Source of the DNA: Streptomyces diastaticus subsp. diastaticus
Lineage (GTDB): Bacteria > Actinomycetota > Actinomycetes > Streptomycetales > Streptomycetaceae
NCBI RefSeq assembly: GCF_011170125.1
Contig: NZ_BLLN01000005.1
Location: forward strand, 992,001 to 1,056,000
Reading direction: 5' to 3'
DNA: 64,000 nucleotides
Part shown: one piece after another, positions 1-9,316 of the stretch
Layout of the letters: every line of letters starts with the position of its first letter
Numbering within the stretch: position 1 is the stretch's first letter
The notes under the pieces: generated by a model
The model's input: the letters and a program-made list of their open reading frames with translations, nothing else
Database searches by the model: none
Told to the model about the DNA's origin: nothing
Program-made: the position numbers and the translations under genes

Positions 1-1
1 C

Positions 2-1054
2 GTCAAGGCGCACCAGGCTCACCTGGGGACGGCCGAGCTGGTGGCACGCGTCGTCAGCCGGGCGGCCGCCGGGACCGGTATGCCCGAAGGAGTCTTCTCC
101 CAACTCGTCGGCGGCGGCACGGAGCTGGGGACCAGGCTGGTCCGCGACCCCCGGGTGCGCGCCGTCGGCTTCACCGGTTCCCGCTCCGGCGGCCTGGCGA
201 TAGCGGCCGCGGCCGCCGCCCGGCCCGTGCCGATCCCCGTCTACGCGGAGATGAGCAGCATCAACCCGGTGCTGCTCCTGCCCGCCGCCCTCGAGGCCCG
301 GGGCGCGGAGCTGGGGGCCGCCTTCGCCGGATCACTCACCCTGGGAGCCGGGCAGTTCTGCACCAACCCGGGGCTCGTCCTCGCCGTGGACGGGCCCGGC
401 CTGGACGCCTTCGCCACGGCCGCCGCCGAGGCCGTCGCGGCGGATCCCGGAGCCACGATGCTCACCCCCGGCATCGCCCGCCACTACGCCGCCTGCGGTG
501 ATGCCCTGGCGGGCCGTCGGGGCGTCGAGGAGACCGGTCGTGGCGGCCGGATCGACAGCGCGGCCTGCGGCCGGGCCCGTCTGCTGACCGTGGACGGCGC
601 GCGCTTCACCGAGGACCCCGCCCTTCAGACCGAGGTCTTCGGCGCGACGTCGCTGATCGTCCGGTGCGCGGACCTCGACGAGCTGACGGCCGCCCTGCAC
701 GTGCTGGAAGGCCAGCTCACGGCCACCGTGCACGCCGACGACGCCGATCTGCCGCTCGCCGGGCGCCTGCTGCCCCTCCTGGAGGAACTCGCCGGGCGCG
801 TGCTCTTCAACGGCTGGCCCACCGGCGTCGAGGTCGGCCACGCGATGGTGCACGGTGGCCCCTTCCCCGCCACCACCGACCCGCGCGGCACTTCCGTGGG
901 GACCCTCGCCATCGAGCGGTTCCTGCGGCCCGTCGCCTACCAGGACGTTCCCGACGCCCTGTTGCCCGAGGAACTGCGCGACGCCAATCCGCTCGGCGTG
1001 TGGCGCCGGGTCGACGGCGTACCCGGCCGGGCCCCGCTCACCGACGACCGCTGA
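2..1054 (+). CDS. Aldehyde dehydrogenase, ketoglutaric semialdehyde type (5' end outside window)
   Basis: The reading frame is open from the first base of the window, so about 350 C-terminal residues of a roughly 500-residue enzyme are seen. The nucleophile loop [10 protein letters not shown] carries the catalytic cysteine, preceded by FTGSRSGG (NAD(P) binding loop) and a downstream TEVFGATS segment typical of the family. This subgroup oxidises 2,5-dioxopentanoate to 2-oxoglutarate at the end of hydroxyproline or sugar-acid catabolism; that substrate is inferred from family resemblance only. A transporter operon starts 239 bases downstream on the same strand, so it may belong to the same catabolic unit. 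Confidence 0.85.
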   Translation, partial: VKAHQAHLGTAELVARVVSRAAAGTGMPEGVFSQLVGGGTELGTRLVRDPRVRAVGFTGSRSGGLAIAAAAAARPVPIPVYAEMSSINPVLLLPAALEARGAELGAAFAGSLTLGAGQFCTNPGLVLAVDGPGLDAFATAAAEAVAADPGATMLTPGIARHYAACGDALAGRRGVEETGRGGRIDSAACGRARLLTVDGARFTEDPALQTEVFGATSLIVRCADLDELTAALHVLEGQLTATVHADDADLPLAGRLLPLLEELAGRVLFNGWPTGVEVGHAMVHGGPFPATTDPRGTSVGTLAIERFLRPVAYQDVPDALLPEELRDANPLGVWRRVDGVPGRAPLTDDR

Positions 1055-1293
1055 GTCCGCTTGACCCCGGCCGGGAGTAACGCCTCCCGGCCGGGACCGA
1101 ACCGCCCGCGAACGCATTCCTTTCCAGTGTCGTGAGGACGAAATGACACCACGACGGCTTTCGCCGCTTCCCGACGGCCACGGCGTCCGGACCGCGCGTC
1201 CGACGCACGCCCTCTCCCCGTACCGTCCCACCGCCCTTCTGACCGCCCCCGTACCGCTGCTGCCGCGCGACGCGCTCTGTGGGAGGTACCACC

Positions 1294-2151
1294 ATGGCGA
1301 CTCCTGATCTGCGCCACCCCGACCAGGCCGCCGCCGAGCCGCCGCTCCCGGCGGCGAAGGCCCCCGGGCAGAAGGCACCGGGCCGCGCCCTCCCCCGTGA
1401 GTCGCTGGTGGCCGGCGTCAAAGCGGCCGTGGGGATCTTCGGCCTCTTCGTGGTGTGGGAACTGCTGGTCCTGGTCATCGACCCGGCGGACTACCTCTTC
1501 GTCGGGCCGCTCTCCGCCTTCGCCGAGCTGATCGAGCGCCCCGGCTACTTCGCGGAGAACACCTTCGTCACGCTCCAGGAGGCGCTCGCCGGATTCGCGC
1601 TCGGCACGGCCCTCGGTGTGCTGTGCGGTGCCGCCCTGCACTACTCGGCCACCGCGCGCAGCTTCCTGTACCCCGCGCTCATCGCGATCGACACCATCCC
1701 CAAGGTCGCGCTGGCCCCGCTGTTCATCGTGTGGTTCGGATTCGGCTTCGAGTCGAAGGCGTTCGTCGCCATGGCCATCGCCTTCTTCCCCCTGGTGATC
1801 AACACCTACGACGGGCTGAGTTCGGTCCCCCACGAACTCCAGGAACTGGCCCGCATCAACCGGGCCTCCCCCTGGAAGAAGATGGTGAAGATCGACTTCA
1901 TCTACGCGATTCCCTCCATCTTCTCCGGGGCGAAGATCTCCATCTCCCTGGCGGTGGGCGGGGCGGTCGTCGGGGAGTTCATCGCCGGCTCGAAGGGGCT
2001 CGGGTACGTCATCCTCCTCGCCAACAGCCAGGTGGACCTGCCGTCGATGTTCGCGGCCTTCATCGTCCTCGCCGCCATCGCCCTGACCTTGTTCTTCCTC
2101 GTCGACTACGCGGGCCGCAAGCTGGCCCCGTGGAAGAACCACGCCAAGTGA
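1294..2151 (+). CDS. ABC transporter permease (SsuC/TauC-like)
   Basis: This 285-residue integral membrane protein has about six hydrophobic segments and the cytoplasmic EAA-type loop (ELQELARINRASPWKKMVKI), which docks on the ATPase. The ATG at 1294 is chosen over the GTG at 1279 because GGGAGG (1281-1286) sits correctly in front of it. Lipoprotein and ATPase genes follow at once, giving a complete importer of the nitrate/taurine/thiamine-precursor type. The substrate cannot be read from the sequence. Confidence 0.9.
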   Translation: MATPDLRHPDQAAAEPPLPAAKAPGQKAPGRALPRESLVAGVKAAVGIFGLFVVWELLVLVIDPADYLFVGPLSAFAELIERPGYFAENTFVTLQEALAGFALGTALGVLCGAALHYSATARSFLYPALIAIDTIPKVALAPLFIVWFGFGFESKAFVAMAIAFFPLVINTYDGLSSVPHELQELARINRASPWKKMVKIDFIYAIPSIFSGAKISISLAVGGAVVGEFIAGSKGLGYVILLANSQVDLPSMFAAFIVLAAIALTLFFLVDYAGRKLAPWKNHAK

Positions 2152-2172
2152 CCACGGGATCGGAGGCTGGAT

Positions 2173-3198
2173 ATGCGTAGGACTCCTCGCAGGGCCGTCG
2201 CTCTCGCCGGCGCGGCGGTGCTGGCCGGCCTGTCCGGATGCGCGGGCGGTGGCGGGAAGGACTCGATGACCCTGATGCTCGACGTGGGGTACCTGCCGAA
2301 GCACGCGCCGTTCATCTCGGCCGCCAAACGCGGCTTCTTCAAGGCCGAGGGCATCGACCTCACGGTCATGCCGGGATCCGGTTCGACCAACACGGTCACC
2401 TCGGTGGTCGCGGGCAGGGTCGACGCGGGCTGGGCCGACTTCGGCGCCACCGTCACCAGCCAGGGCAGGGGCGCCAAGGTCAAGCAGGTCAACCTGCTCC
2501 AGGCCAGGTCCGCCTACGCGGTCGTCGCCCTCGCGGACTCCGGGATCAGGAACTGGGAGGACCTGCGCGGCAAGACGGTCGCCACCGAGGGCGGCGGCGC
2601 GATGACCGCCATGTGGCCGCTCGCGCTGAACAAGCTCGGCTTCGACAAGAGCGACGTGGACGTCATCCCGGCGTCCAGCGCCTCGAAGATCCCCGGCCTG
2701 CTGGCCGGCCAGTGGGACGCCAACCTCGCGCTGCACGTCTCCGACGAACCGGCCATCGACGCGCTCGGCCGGAAGGCCGCCGTGCTGAAATGGTCCGACC
2801 TCGGCATCGACCTCTACGGCAACGGCATCGTCGTCTCCGACGAGAAGCTCAAGAACGACCCCGAGCAGGTCCGGAAGTTCAACCGGGCGATGCAGAAAGG
2901 TTTCCTCTGGGCCTGCCAGAACCCGCGGAAGGCGGCCGAGGACTTCCGGACGGAGGTCTCCGGATACGGCACGAGCACCATCACCCTCGCCATCGACGCG
3001 CAGTGCGGCCTCAACTGGGGCAAGCGCGAGGCCGCCGACCGGTACGGCGTCATGGACGACACCGGAGTCCTCCAGGCCATCGACGTCGCCCGTGAGTTCC
3101 TCGGCCTGCCGGAAGAGAGCGGCCTCTCACCCGAGGACGTGTACAGCAACTCCTACCTCGAGCCGCTGGGCTCCGACGAGACGATCCAGGCCCCGTGA
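2173..3198 (+). CDS. ABC transporter substrate-binding lipoprotein (NMT1/THI5-like)
   Basis: The 341-residue protein starts with a twin-arginine-containing signal region and a lipobox, LSGC, placing the acylated cysteine near residue 22. The mature part begins LMLDVGYLPKHAPF and continues with AAKRGFFKAEGIDLTV, the classic opening of NMT1/THI5/SsuA-like binding proteins for small organic ligands. It is the second gene of the importer operon, 21 bases after the permease. It should sit on the outer face of the membrane and hand ligand to the permease at 1294. Ligand unknown. Confidence 0.9.
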   Translation: MRRTPRRAVALAGAAVLAGLSGCAGGGGKDSMTLMLDVGYLPKHAPFISAAKRGFFKAEGIDLTVMPGSGSTNTVTSVVAGRVDAGWADFGATVTSQGRGAKVKQVNLLQARSAYAVVALADSGIRNWEDLRGKTVATEGGGAMTAMWPLALNKLGFDKSDVDVIPASSASKIPGLLAGQWDANLALHVSDEPAIDALGRKAAVLKWSDLGIDLYGNGIVVSDEKLKNDPEQVRKFNRAMQKGFLWACQNPRKAAEDFRTEVSGYGTSTITLAIDAQCGLNWGKREAADRYGVMDDTGVLQAIDVAREFLGLPEESGLSPEDVYSNSYLEPLGSDETIQAP

Positions 3199-3217
3199 CG
3201 GCCGGATGGGGAGTCAC

Positions 3218-3997
<780 letters not shown>

Positions 3998-4045
3998 CCA
4001 CCCCGCCACGCACCCACCACCGTGAACCGCCGACAAAGGAGCACC

Positions 4046-5695
4046 ATGCTGAGCATCACCGCTGACGCCACGCGGGTGGAGAGGGAATTCGGCCTCGACG
4101 CGCGCAAGAGCCTGCTGTTCTCCGCGATCCGTCTCGACTCCCACCCGTTCGTCGCTCCGCTGATCGCGGAGACCGGCACGGAGCGCCTGCTGCTCGTGCG
4201 CCAGCAGGAACAGGGCAACGCCCTGTCCGCCGGCGTCCCGAAGGACCGGATGCGCTTCTACGCCCCCTGGGTCACGATCGATCCGCGCATCGTCGCCGAC
4301 ACCCCCGCCGCCGAGTCCCTCGCCGACCTGGTGCGCGAACTCGCCGACGGCGGCCCGGTGGCCCTCGCCGCCGATGTCGTCCACGCCCACCAGCTCGCGC
4401 TGTCCGGTTCCGTCGAACTCGTCGCCGCCGACCAGGACCCGACACCGGTCGCCGCCTACGAGATCGATCCGGCCGACGTCCTCGCCACCTTCGCGCGGTG
4501 GCGAGGGACCGGCGTACGGACCGCGCGCCGGCTCGTCGCGGACGTCCCCCATCTCTCGGGCCTCGCCGAGGAGTTCACCTCCGGCGAGGACAGCCGGTTC
4601 TCGGCGCTGCGGGAGCTCGCCGCGGAACGCTCCCTCGACTCGGTGCTGCTCGCGGCGACCCCCAACTTCACCGAGGCGACCGGACGCGCCCAGCCGCACG
4701 GGGCGGTCGCCCTGTGGCTCGACGGTCCCGAACGCCTCCTGGTGCTGCTCCCCGAGGGCGCCGGCGAGCTGCCGGGCGCACCCGTGGGCCGGTACCCGTC
4801 CGTGGGGGCGGCCGTCCGGGAACTGGCGTCCGGGACGCGGACGGGCATCGAGGAGGAGTGGATCAGCGTCGGCCTCGCCCGCGAGCTCACACGCGAGGGG
4901 GCGGAGCTGGTCCCCGTCTCGGCCGCCCTGGGCCACTGGCGGGACGTCCGCGACCACGAGGACCTGGCCTTCCAGGTGGTGGCCGCCAGGGCCAGCGTCT
5001 TCGCCGTCGAGGAGGCCCTGGCCTGGGCGGAGCGGGGACTCGACGCCGGGCGCTCCTTCAGCGAGCTGGACGTCTACGCGGTCTACCTCGACAAGATCGC
5101 CGAGTTCCGCACGGCCCACGAGATCCCCTTCGGCATCGAGCCGTACTTCACCAATCTGCACTCCTCCAACCGGATGCTCTTCCCCGGCCCCCCGGTCGAC
5201 CACCCGGTCGACGAGGAGACGACCTGTGTGCAGCTGGACGCCGGGGTGCGGATCGTCTTCGACGGCGTCAACGTCGCCACCTCCGACATGGCCCGCTCGC
5301 TGCCGCGCACCGAGTCCGCGAAGGAGGCGTACCGCTTCTTCTTCGACGTGGTGCGCGAGGGGATCATCGGGCAGCTGCGCCCCGGCGCGGTGTGCGAGGA
5401 CGTGCACGAGGGGACCCTGCGCTACCTCGCCCCGCACCTGGAGCGGATGGTCGCCATCGGCATGCTCGGCACCGACGTCGACTTCGACACGGAGTACCGC
5501 AAGCGCAACGTGGGCCACCTCATGGGCAAGCAGGAGTCCTTCGCCAACGAGCTGCGGCCCGGCTACAAGCACGTGCTCCAGGTCGGTTCGTACGGCGCCG
5601 CGGAGATCCCGTGGCGTTACGGGAACGCGGCGATCGGCACCGAGGACCTCTGGTACATCGGCCGGGACCGCACCTACGTCCTGAGCAAGCGATGA
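4046..5695 (+). CDS. M24 (creatinase/aminopeptidase P-like) family protein
   Basis: The 549-residue protein has a long N-terminal creatinase-like part and a C-terminal pita-bread domain. Aligned by eye with M24 metallopeptidases, the two metal aspartates are present (D398 in QLDAG, D414 in TSDMARS), as is the histidine (H491 in VGHLMG) and the last glutamate (E533 in IGTEDLW). The usual TIEPG glutamate is replaced by QVGSYG around V513; E520 lies close by. It could be an Xaa-Pro peptidase with an altered metal site, or a creatinase- or lyase-like C-N/C-S enzyme. The start at 4046 follows an AAAGGAG site. It sits between the importer and RidA. Confidence 0.8.
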   Translation: MLSITADATRVEREFGLDARKSLLFSAIRLDSHPFVAPLIAETGTERLLLVRQQEQGNALSAGVPKDRMRFYAPWVTIDPRIVADTPAAESLADLVRELADGGPVALAADVVHAHQLALSGSVELVAADQDPTPVAAYEIDPADVLATFARWRGTGVRTARRLVADVPHLSGLAEEFTSGEDSRFSALRELAAERSLDSVLLAATPNFTEATGRAQPHGAVALWLDGPERLLVLLPEGAGELPGAPVGRYPSVGAAVRELASGTRTGIEEEWISVGLARELTREGAELVPVSAALGHWRDVRDHEDLAFQVVAARASVFAVEEALAWAERGLDAGRSFSELDVYAVYLDKIAEFRTAHEIPFGIEPYFTNLHSSNRMLFPGPPVDHPVDEETTCVQLDAGVRIVFDGVNVATSDMARSLPRTESAKEAYRFFFDVVREGIIGQLRPGAVCEDVHEGTLRYLAPHLERMVAIGMLGTDVDFDTEYRKRNVGHLMGKQESFANELRPGYKHVLQVGSYGAAEIPWRYGNAAIGTEDLWYIGRDRTYVLSKR

Positions 5696-5756
5696 CGGAC
5701 CCCGGGCCCGCGCGGTGCGCCCACCGCGCGGGCGGCCCACCGAACGAGGAGACACC

Positions 5757-6215
5757 ATGACCACCGTCCGGGAACGCCTGAAGGCGCTGTCGGTCGAACT
5801 GCCCGACCTCGGCCCTCCCCGGTACGCGTACGAGGCGACCTCGCGCTGGGGCGACGTCCTGTACGTCTCGGGCCAGATCTCCCGGACCGCGTCGGGCGAG
5901 GTGCTCGGGGGCCGGCTGGGAGAGGACGCCACCGTGGCCGACGGGGTGCTCGCCGCACGCACCGCCGCGCTGAACCTCCTGGCCCGCGTCGAGCAGTCGA
6001 TCGGCCTCGAACAGGCCCGCGTGCTGAAGCTCAACGCCTGGGCGGCGAGCGCTCCGGCCTTCGTGGACCAGCCGACCGTGGTCGACGGCGCCTCGCGGTT
6101 GCTCGTCGACGTGCTGGGCGACCAGGGCCGGCACGCCCGTACGGCCCTCGCGACCCAGGTCCTGCCCCAGGGCGCCCTGGTGGAACTCGACGCCACGATC
6201 GCCGTTCTCGGCTGA
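5757..6215 (+). CDS. RidA/YjgF-family protein
   Basis: This 152-residue protein belongs to the YjgF/YER057c/UK114 fold, with the LYVSGQISR and AARTAALNLLARVE segments of the family. RidA itself hydrolyses reactive enamine/imine intermediates; related subgroups act within particular catabolic pathways. The C-terminal TQVLPQGALVELDATI keeps the usual 'P.ga.vEid' pattern, but the active-site arginine cannot be assigned with certainty by eye. It closes the importer operon (61 bases after the M24 gene) and is followed by a strong hairpin. Its presence suggests an imine-forming step in the pathway. Confidence 0.87.
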   Translation: MTTVRERLKALSVELPDLGPPRYAYEATSRWGDVLYVSGQISRTASGEVLGGRLGEDATVADGVLAARTAALNLLARVEQSIGLEQARVLKLNAWAASAPAFVDQPTVVDGASRLLVDVLGDQGRHARTALATQVLPQGALVELDATIAVLG

Positions 6216-6222
6216 GAGCCCC

Positions 6223-6249
6223 GGCCGGGCCGCTCCCCGCGGCCCGGCC
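6223..6249 (+). terminator. Hairpin terminator after the importer/RidA operon
   Basis: Perfect 11-bp stem GGCCGGGCCGC / GCGGCCCGGCC with a 5-base loop begins eight bases after the RidA stop. There is no T-run, as is common in Streptomyces. Confidence 0.7.
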
Positions 6250-6613
6250 CTCGGCCACGCTCCCCGGGACGGGGCCGCACGTACGTCGTGCGCCGGCCCG
6301 GTGCACGGCGTACGCCTCGGGGGTCGCGCGGCCGGCGCGGCCCCCGAGACGTCGCCCGCCCGGCCGGCGTGGCCGCAGCTCCCCGCGGCGGCGAGACCCA
6401 CGGGGCGCGGCCCGCCGTCGGCGCCCCTTCGCCACCGGCCCCGCCACCGACCACCCGCGTGCGGGAGCCGGGGCCGTCGCCCGGGCGACGCACACGCTCC
6501 CCGGCCCCCGGGGCGGGCACCGAACGAGGTCCCCGCCCTGGTGGGGCCCCCGGGCATCCTCGCGGTTCACCCGTCTGCCGTAGGATCGGCCGCCTACAAC
6601 GAGGAGCGTGGAA
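6250..6613. other. Intergenic region upstream of the stressosome operon
   Basis: About 360 very GC-rich bases with no convincing gene. A possible -10 box TAGGAT lies at 6581-6586, about 28 bases before the RsbR start, without a good -35 at the right distance. GAGGAG at 6601-6606 is the RsbR ribosome site. Confidence 0.45.
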
Positions 6614-7468
6614 GTGACCGACGACCGTGGTCCGCAGCGCCTTGTCGAGCTGCTGAACGACAACAGTGAGGCGTTCGTCGCCCAGTGGATGGCGGTGGTG
6701 GGCGAGTCGCTCACCGGCCGGCTGAGCACCGCGGAGATGGAGCGGGAACTCCGCGACCTGTACACCGCCATCCGCTCCGGGCTCGCCACCGGCGAGCTCA
6801 GTGCGCGGGCCGACGGTTTCGCCGAGCTGCGCAGCCTTCTGGTGGAGCTGTCGCGCAACCGCGCCCGGCAGGGGTTCACCCCGACCGAGACGGCCGTCAG
6901 CGTCTTCGCCCTGAAGCGGGTCCTGGAACCCTCGCTCACCGGGAACACCGAGGACGTCCACGCCTACCTCCAGCTCAGCCGCCTCCTGGACGAGCTGGGA
7001 CTGCTGACCGTCGAGGCGTACGCGCGCACACGTGAGGAGATCATCTCCGCGCAGGCCGACCAGTTGCTGGAACTGTCGACGCCGGTCGTCAAGCTCTGGG
7101 ACGGCGTGGTGGCGGTGCCGCTGGTCGGCACCCTGGACTCGGCGCGTACCCAGGTCGTCATGGAGCGGCTGCTCCAGGCGCTGATCGACTACAACTCGAC
7201 GCAGGCGATCATCGACATCACCGGCGTCCCCGCGGTCGACACCCAGGTCGCGCAGCACCTGCTGAAGACGGTCGTCGCCGCCCGGATGATGGGCGCCGAC
7301 TGCGTCATCTCGGGCATCCGTCCGCAGATCGCGCAGACGATCGTCGCCCTGGGCATCGAGTTCGGCGACATCCCCACGAAGAGCAGTCTGGCGGACGCCC
7401 TGCGCCACGCCCTGGACGCCATCGAGCGGGACAGGAAGCTGGCGGAGAACCGCGGGAGCCTCCTGTGA
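6614..7468 (+). CDS. rsbR: RsbR-type STAS protein (stressosome sensor/scaffold)
   Basis: The 284-residue protein has a variable N-terminal helical sensor region (about 1-150) and a C-terminal STAS domain. T210 (in AVDTQVAQ) and T242 (in QIAQTIVALG) occupy the positions of the two threonines phosphorylated by RsbT in Bacillus RsbR. RsbR proteins co-assemble with RsbS into stressosomes and sequester RsbT until stress. GTG 6614 is preferred to GTG 6608 because GAGGAG (6601-6606) then has a 7-base spacer. It overlaps the next gene by 4 bases. Confidence 0.88.
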   Translation: MTDDRGPQRLVELLNDNSEAFVAQWMAVVGESLTGRLSTAEMERELRDLYTAIRSGLATGELSARADGFAELRSLLVELSRNRARQGFTPTETAVSVFALKRVLEPSLTGNTEDVHAYLQLSRLLDELGLLTVEAYARTREEIISAQADQLLELSTPVVKLWDGVVAVPLVGTLDSARTQVVMERLLQALIDYNSTQAIIDITGVPAVDTQVAQHLLKTVVAARMMGADCVISGIRPQIAQTIVALGIEFGDIPTKSSLADALRHALDAIERDRKLAENRGSLL

Positions 7469-7845
7469 CCGAGCGCGTCCCCGTCCTCCAGATCTCGGAC
7501 GTCCTGCTGGTCTCCATCCAGGTCGACCTGGAGGACCACACGGTCCTGGACCTCCAGGACGACCTCTCCAAGCGCATCGTGGACACCGGGGCGCGGGGCG
7601 TCGTCATCGACATCTCCGCCCTGGAGATCGTCGACTCCTTCGTCGGCCGCATGCTCGCCACGGTCGCCGCGATGTCCCGGGTGCTCGGCGCGGAGACCGT
7701 CGTGGTCGGCATGCGTCCCGCGGTCGCCATCACCCTGGTCGAACTGGGCCTGACGCTCGGCGGTGTGCGCACCGCCCTGAACCTGGAGGCCGGCCTGGCG
7801 GCTCTGCGCCGGGCCGTGCACACCGAGCAGCCGGGCCGCTCCTGA
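7465..7845 (+). CDS. rsbS: RsbS-like single-domain STAS protein
   Basis: 126 residues, essentially one STAS domain. S58 in VDSFVG matches the serine phosphorylated by RsbT (S59 in Bacillus). It would be the invariant core partner of RsbR. The GTG start overlaps the RsbR stop (GTGA), and its TGA overlaps the RsbT ATG, so translation of the three is coupled and fixed stoichiometry is likely. Confidence 0.9.
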   Translation: MTERVPVLQISDVLLVSIQVDLEDHTVLDLQDDLSKRIVDTGARGVVIDISALEIVDSFVGRMLATVAAMSRVLGAETVVVGMRPAVAITLVELGLTLGGVRTALNLEAGLAALRRAVHTEQPGRS

Positions 7846-8261
7846 TGCCCGGCGACACCGCACGGCGGGCCGAGTCGATCGCACTCGACGGCAGTGCCGG
7901 TGTGGTCAAGGCACGCCAACTGGTCCGCGCCCTCGCCCAGGAGGCCGGCCTCTCCCTGGTCGACCAGACCAAACTGGTCACCGCCGCCAGCGAGCTGGCG
8001 CGCAACACCGTCGTGCACGGCGGTGGCGGTCACATGGAGGCAGAGCCGGCCTGGAGCAACGGCCGCTCCGGCGTCCGGCTGGTCTTCGCCGACGAGGGGC
8101 CCGGCATCCCCGACGTGGAGCTGGCCCTGACCGACGGCTGGACCACCGGGGGCGGCATGGGACTGGGCCTCAGCGGCGCCAAGCGGCTCGCGGACGAGTT
8201 CGAGCTGGACACCGGCGCCGGACGCGGGACGCGGGTCACCATCGTGAAGTGGGCCCGGTGA
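7845..8261 (+). CDS. rsbT: RsbT-like serine kinase (GHKL fold)
   Basis: 138 residues forming a single HATPase_c domain: N-box ASELARNTVVHG, G1 DEGPGIPD, G2 GMGLGLSGAKRL. Family role: it phosphorylates RsbR and RsbS, is released from the stressosome and then activates a downstream phosphatase. ATG 7845 overlaps the RsbS stop, and its own stop overlaps the GTG of the next gene. Confidence 0.9.
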   Translation: MPGDTARRAESIALDGSAGVVKARQLVRALAQEAGLSLVDQTKLVTAASELARNTVVHGGGGHMEAEPAWSNGRSGVRLVFADEGPGIPDVELALTDGWTTGGGMGLGLSGAKRLADEFELDTGAGRGTRVTIVKWAR

Positions 8262-9316
8262 CCGCGCCACTGCTCTCCGAGCCGGGTGAGACCCTCTGGC
8301 TCCGCGTCGACGCGGGCCTGCCGATGGCCGCCCGGCGGGAGGCCGCCCGGCTGGCCCGCCGCCTCGGCCTCGGCCCCGACCGCGTCGCCTCCGTCGAGAT
8401 CGTGGCGACCGAGGCGGCCACCAACCTCCAGCGGCACGCCGTCGACGGCGCGCTCGTCCTGCGCGTGGCGCTGGACGGGGAGCACGCGGCGCTCGACATC
8501 CTGGCCACCGACACCGGCCCCGGCATCCCCGACCTCTCTGCGGCCCTGCGCGACGGGTCGTCCTCCACCGGAACCCTGGGCGTGGGCCTCGGCGCCATCG
8601 CCCGGCTCGCCGACGTCTTCGACATCCACACCCTGCCCGGCCGCGGCACAGCCGTCCTCGCCCGCTTCCACGCCGACGGCGAACAGCCCGCCTGCGCCTC
8701 CGGGGTGGAGATCGGCGGGCTCACCCGCCCGATCGGCGGCGAGGAGATGTGCGGGGACACCTGGGCGGTGCGGTACGCCGAGAAACCCGCGCGGAGCGCC
8801 GAGGGTGCCGGCGACCCGCTGCTCGCCATGATGTGCGACGGGCTGGGCCACGGCCCGCAGGCGGCCCTCGCCGGCGAGGTGGCGCGGAACGCCTTCCGGA
8901 CGAGCCGTGCGAGCCGTCCGCAGGCCGTCCTGGAGGATCTGCACCGCGCGCTGCGCGGGACCAGGGGCGCCGCCGTGGCCGTGGTGCGGCTCGACTTCCC
9001 CGGCCGCCGCGTGGAGTTCGCGGGCGTCGGCAACACCACGACCTGCCTGGTCGCCGACGGCCGCAGGTCCTCCCTGCTGTCCTCGCCGGGCATCGTCGGG
9101 GCCCACCTGCCCCGGACCCGGACCGTCGTCGCCGAGGCGGGGCCGGGCGCGGTCCTCGTCATGCACTCGGACGGGCTGAGCGACCGCTGGGCCCCGGGCT
9201 CCTTCCCCGGCCTCTTCGCCCGCCGGCCCCCGGTCGTCGCCGCGCAGATCCTGCGGGAGGCCGGCGCGCGCCGTGACGACATCGGCGTGCTGGTCCTCAA
9301 GGAAGCGACACCGTGA
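8258..9316 (+). CDS. GHKL kinase-PP2C phosphatase fusion (RsbX-like)
   Basis: 352 residues. The N-terminal half (about 10-135) is a second RsbT/RsbW-type ATPase domain (EIVATEAATNLQRHA, DTGPGIPD, LGVGLGAI). The C-terminal half is a SpoIIE/PP2C phosphatase-like domain, with MMCDGLGHGPQAA carrying a metal aspartate and DDIGVLVLK at the end. RsbX resets the stressosome by dephosphorylating RsbR and RsbS; the fusion could both phosphorylate and dephosphorylate partners. GTG 8258 (GTGA overlap) is preferred over the GTG at 8249. Confidence 0.85.
   Translation: MTAPLLSEPGETLWLRVDAGLPMAARREAARLARRLGLGPDRVASVEIVATEAATNLQRHAVDGALVLRVALDGEHAALDILATDTGPGIPDLSAALRDGSSSTGTLGVGLGAIARLADVFDIHTLPGRGTAVLARFHADGEQPACASGVEIGGLTRPIGGEEMCGDTWAVRYAEKPARSAEGAGDPLLAMMCDGLGHGPQAALAGEVARNAFRTSRASRPQAVLEDLHRALRGTRGAAVAVVRLDFPGRRVEFAGVGNTTTCLVADGRRSSLLSSPGIVGAHLPRTRTVVAEAGPGAVLVMHSDGLSDRWAPGSFPGLFARRPPVVAAQILREAGARRDDIGVLVLKEATP

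Noticed and set aside
6288..6607. Pair of plus-strand ORFs before RsbR
   Set aside because: Arg/Pro/Gly-rich translations without similarity, no ribosome site.
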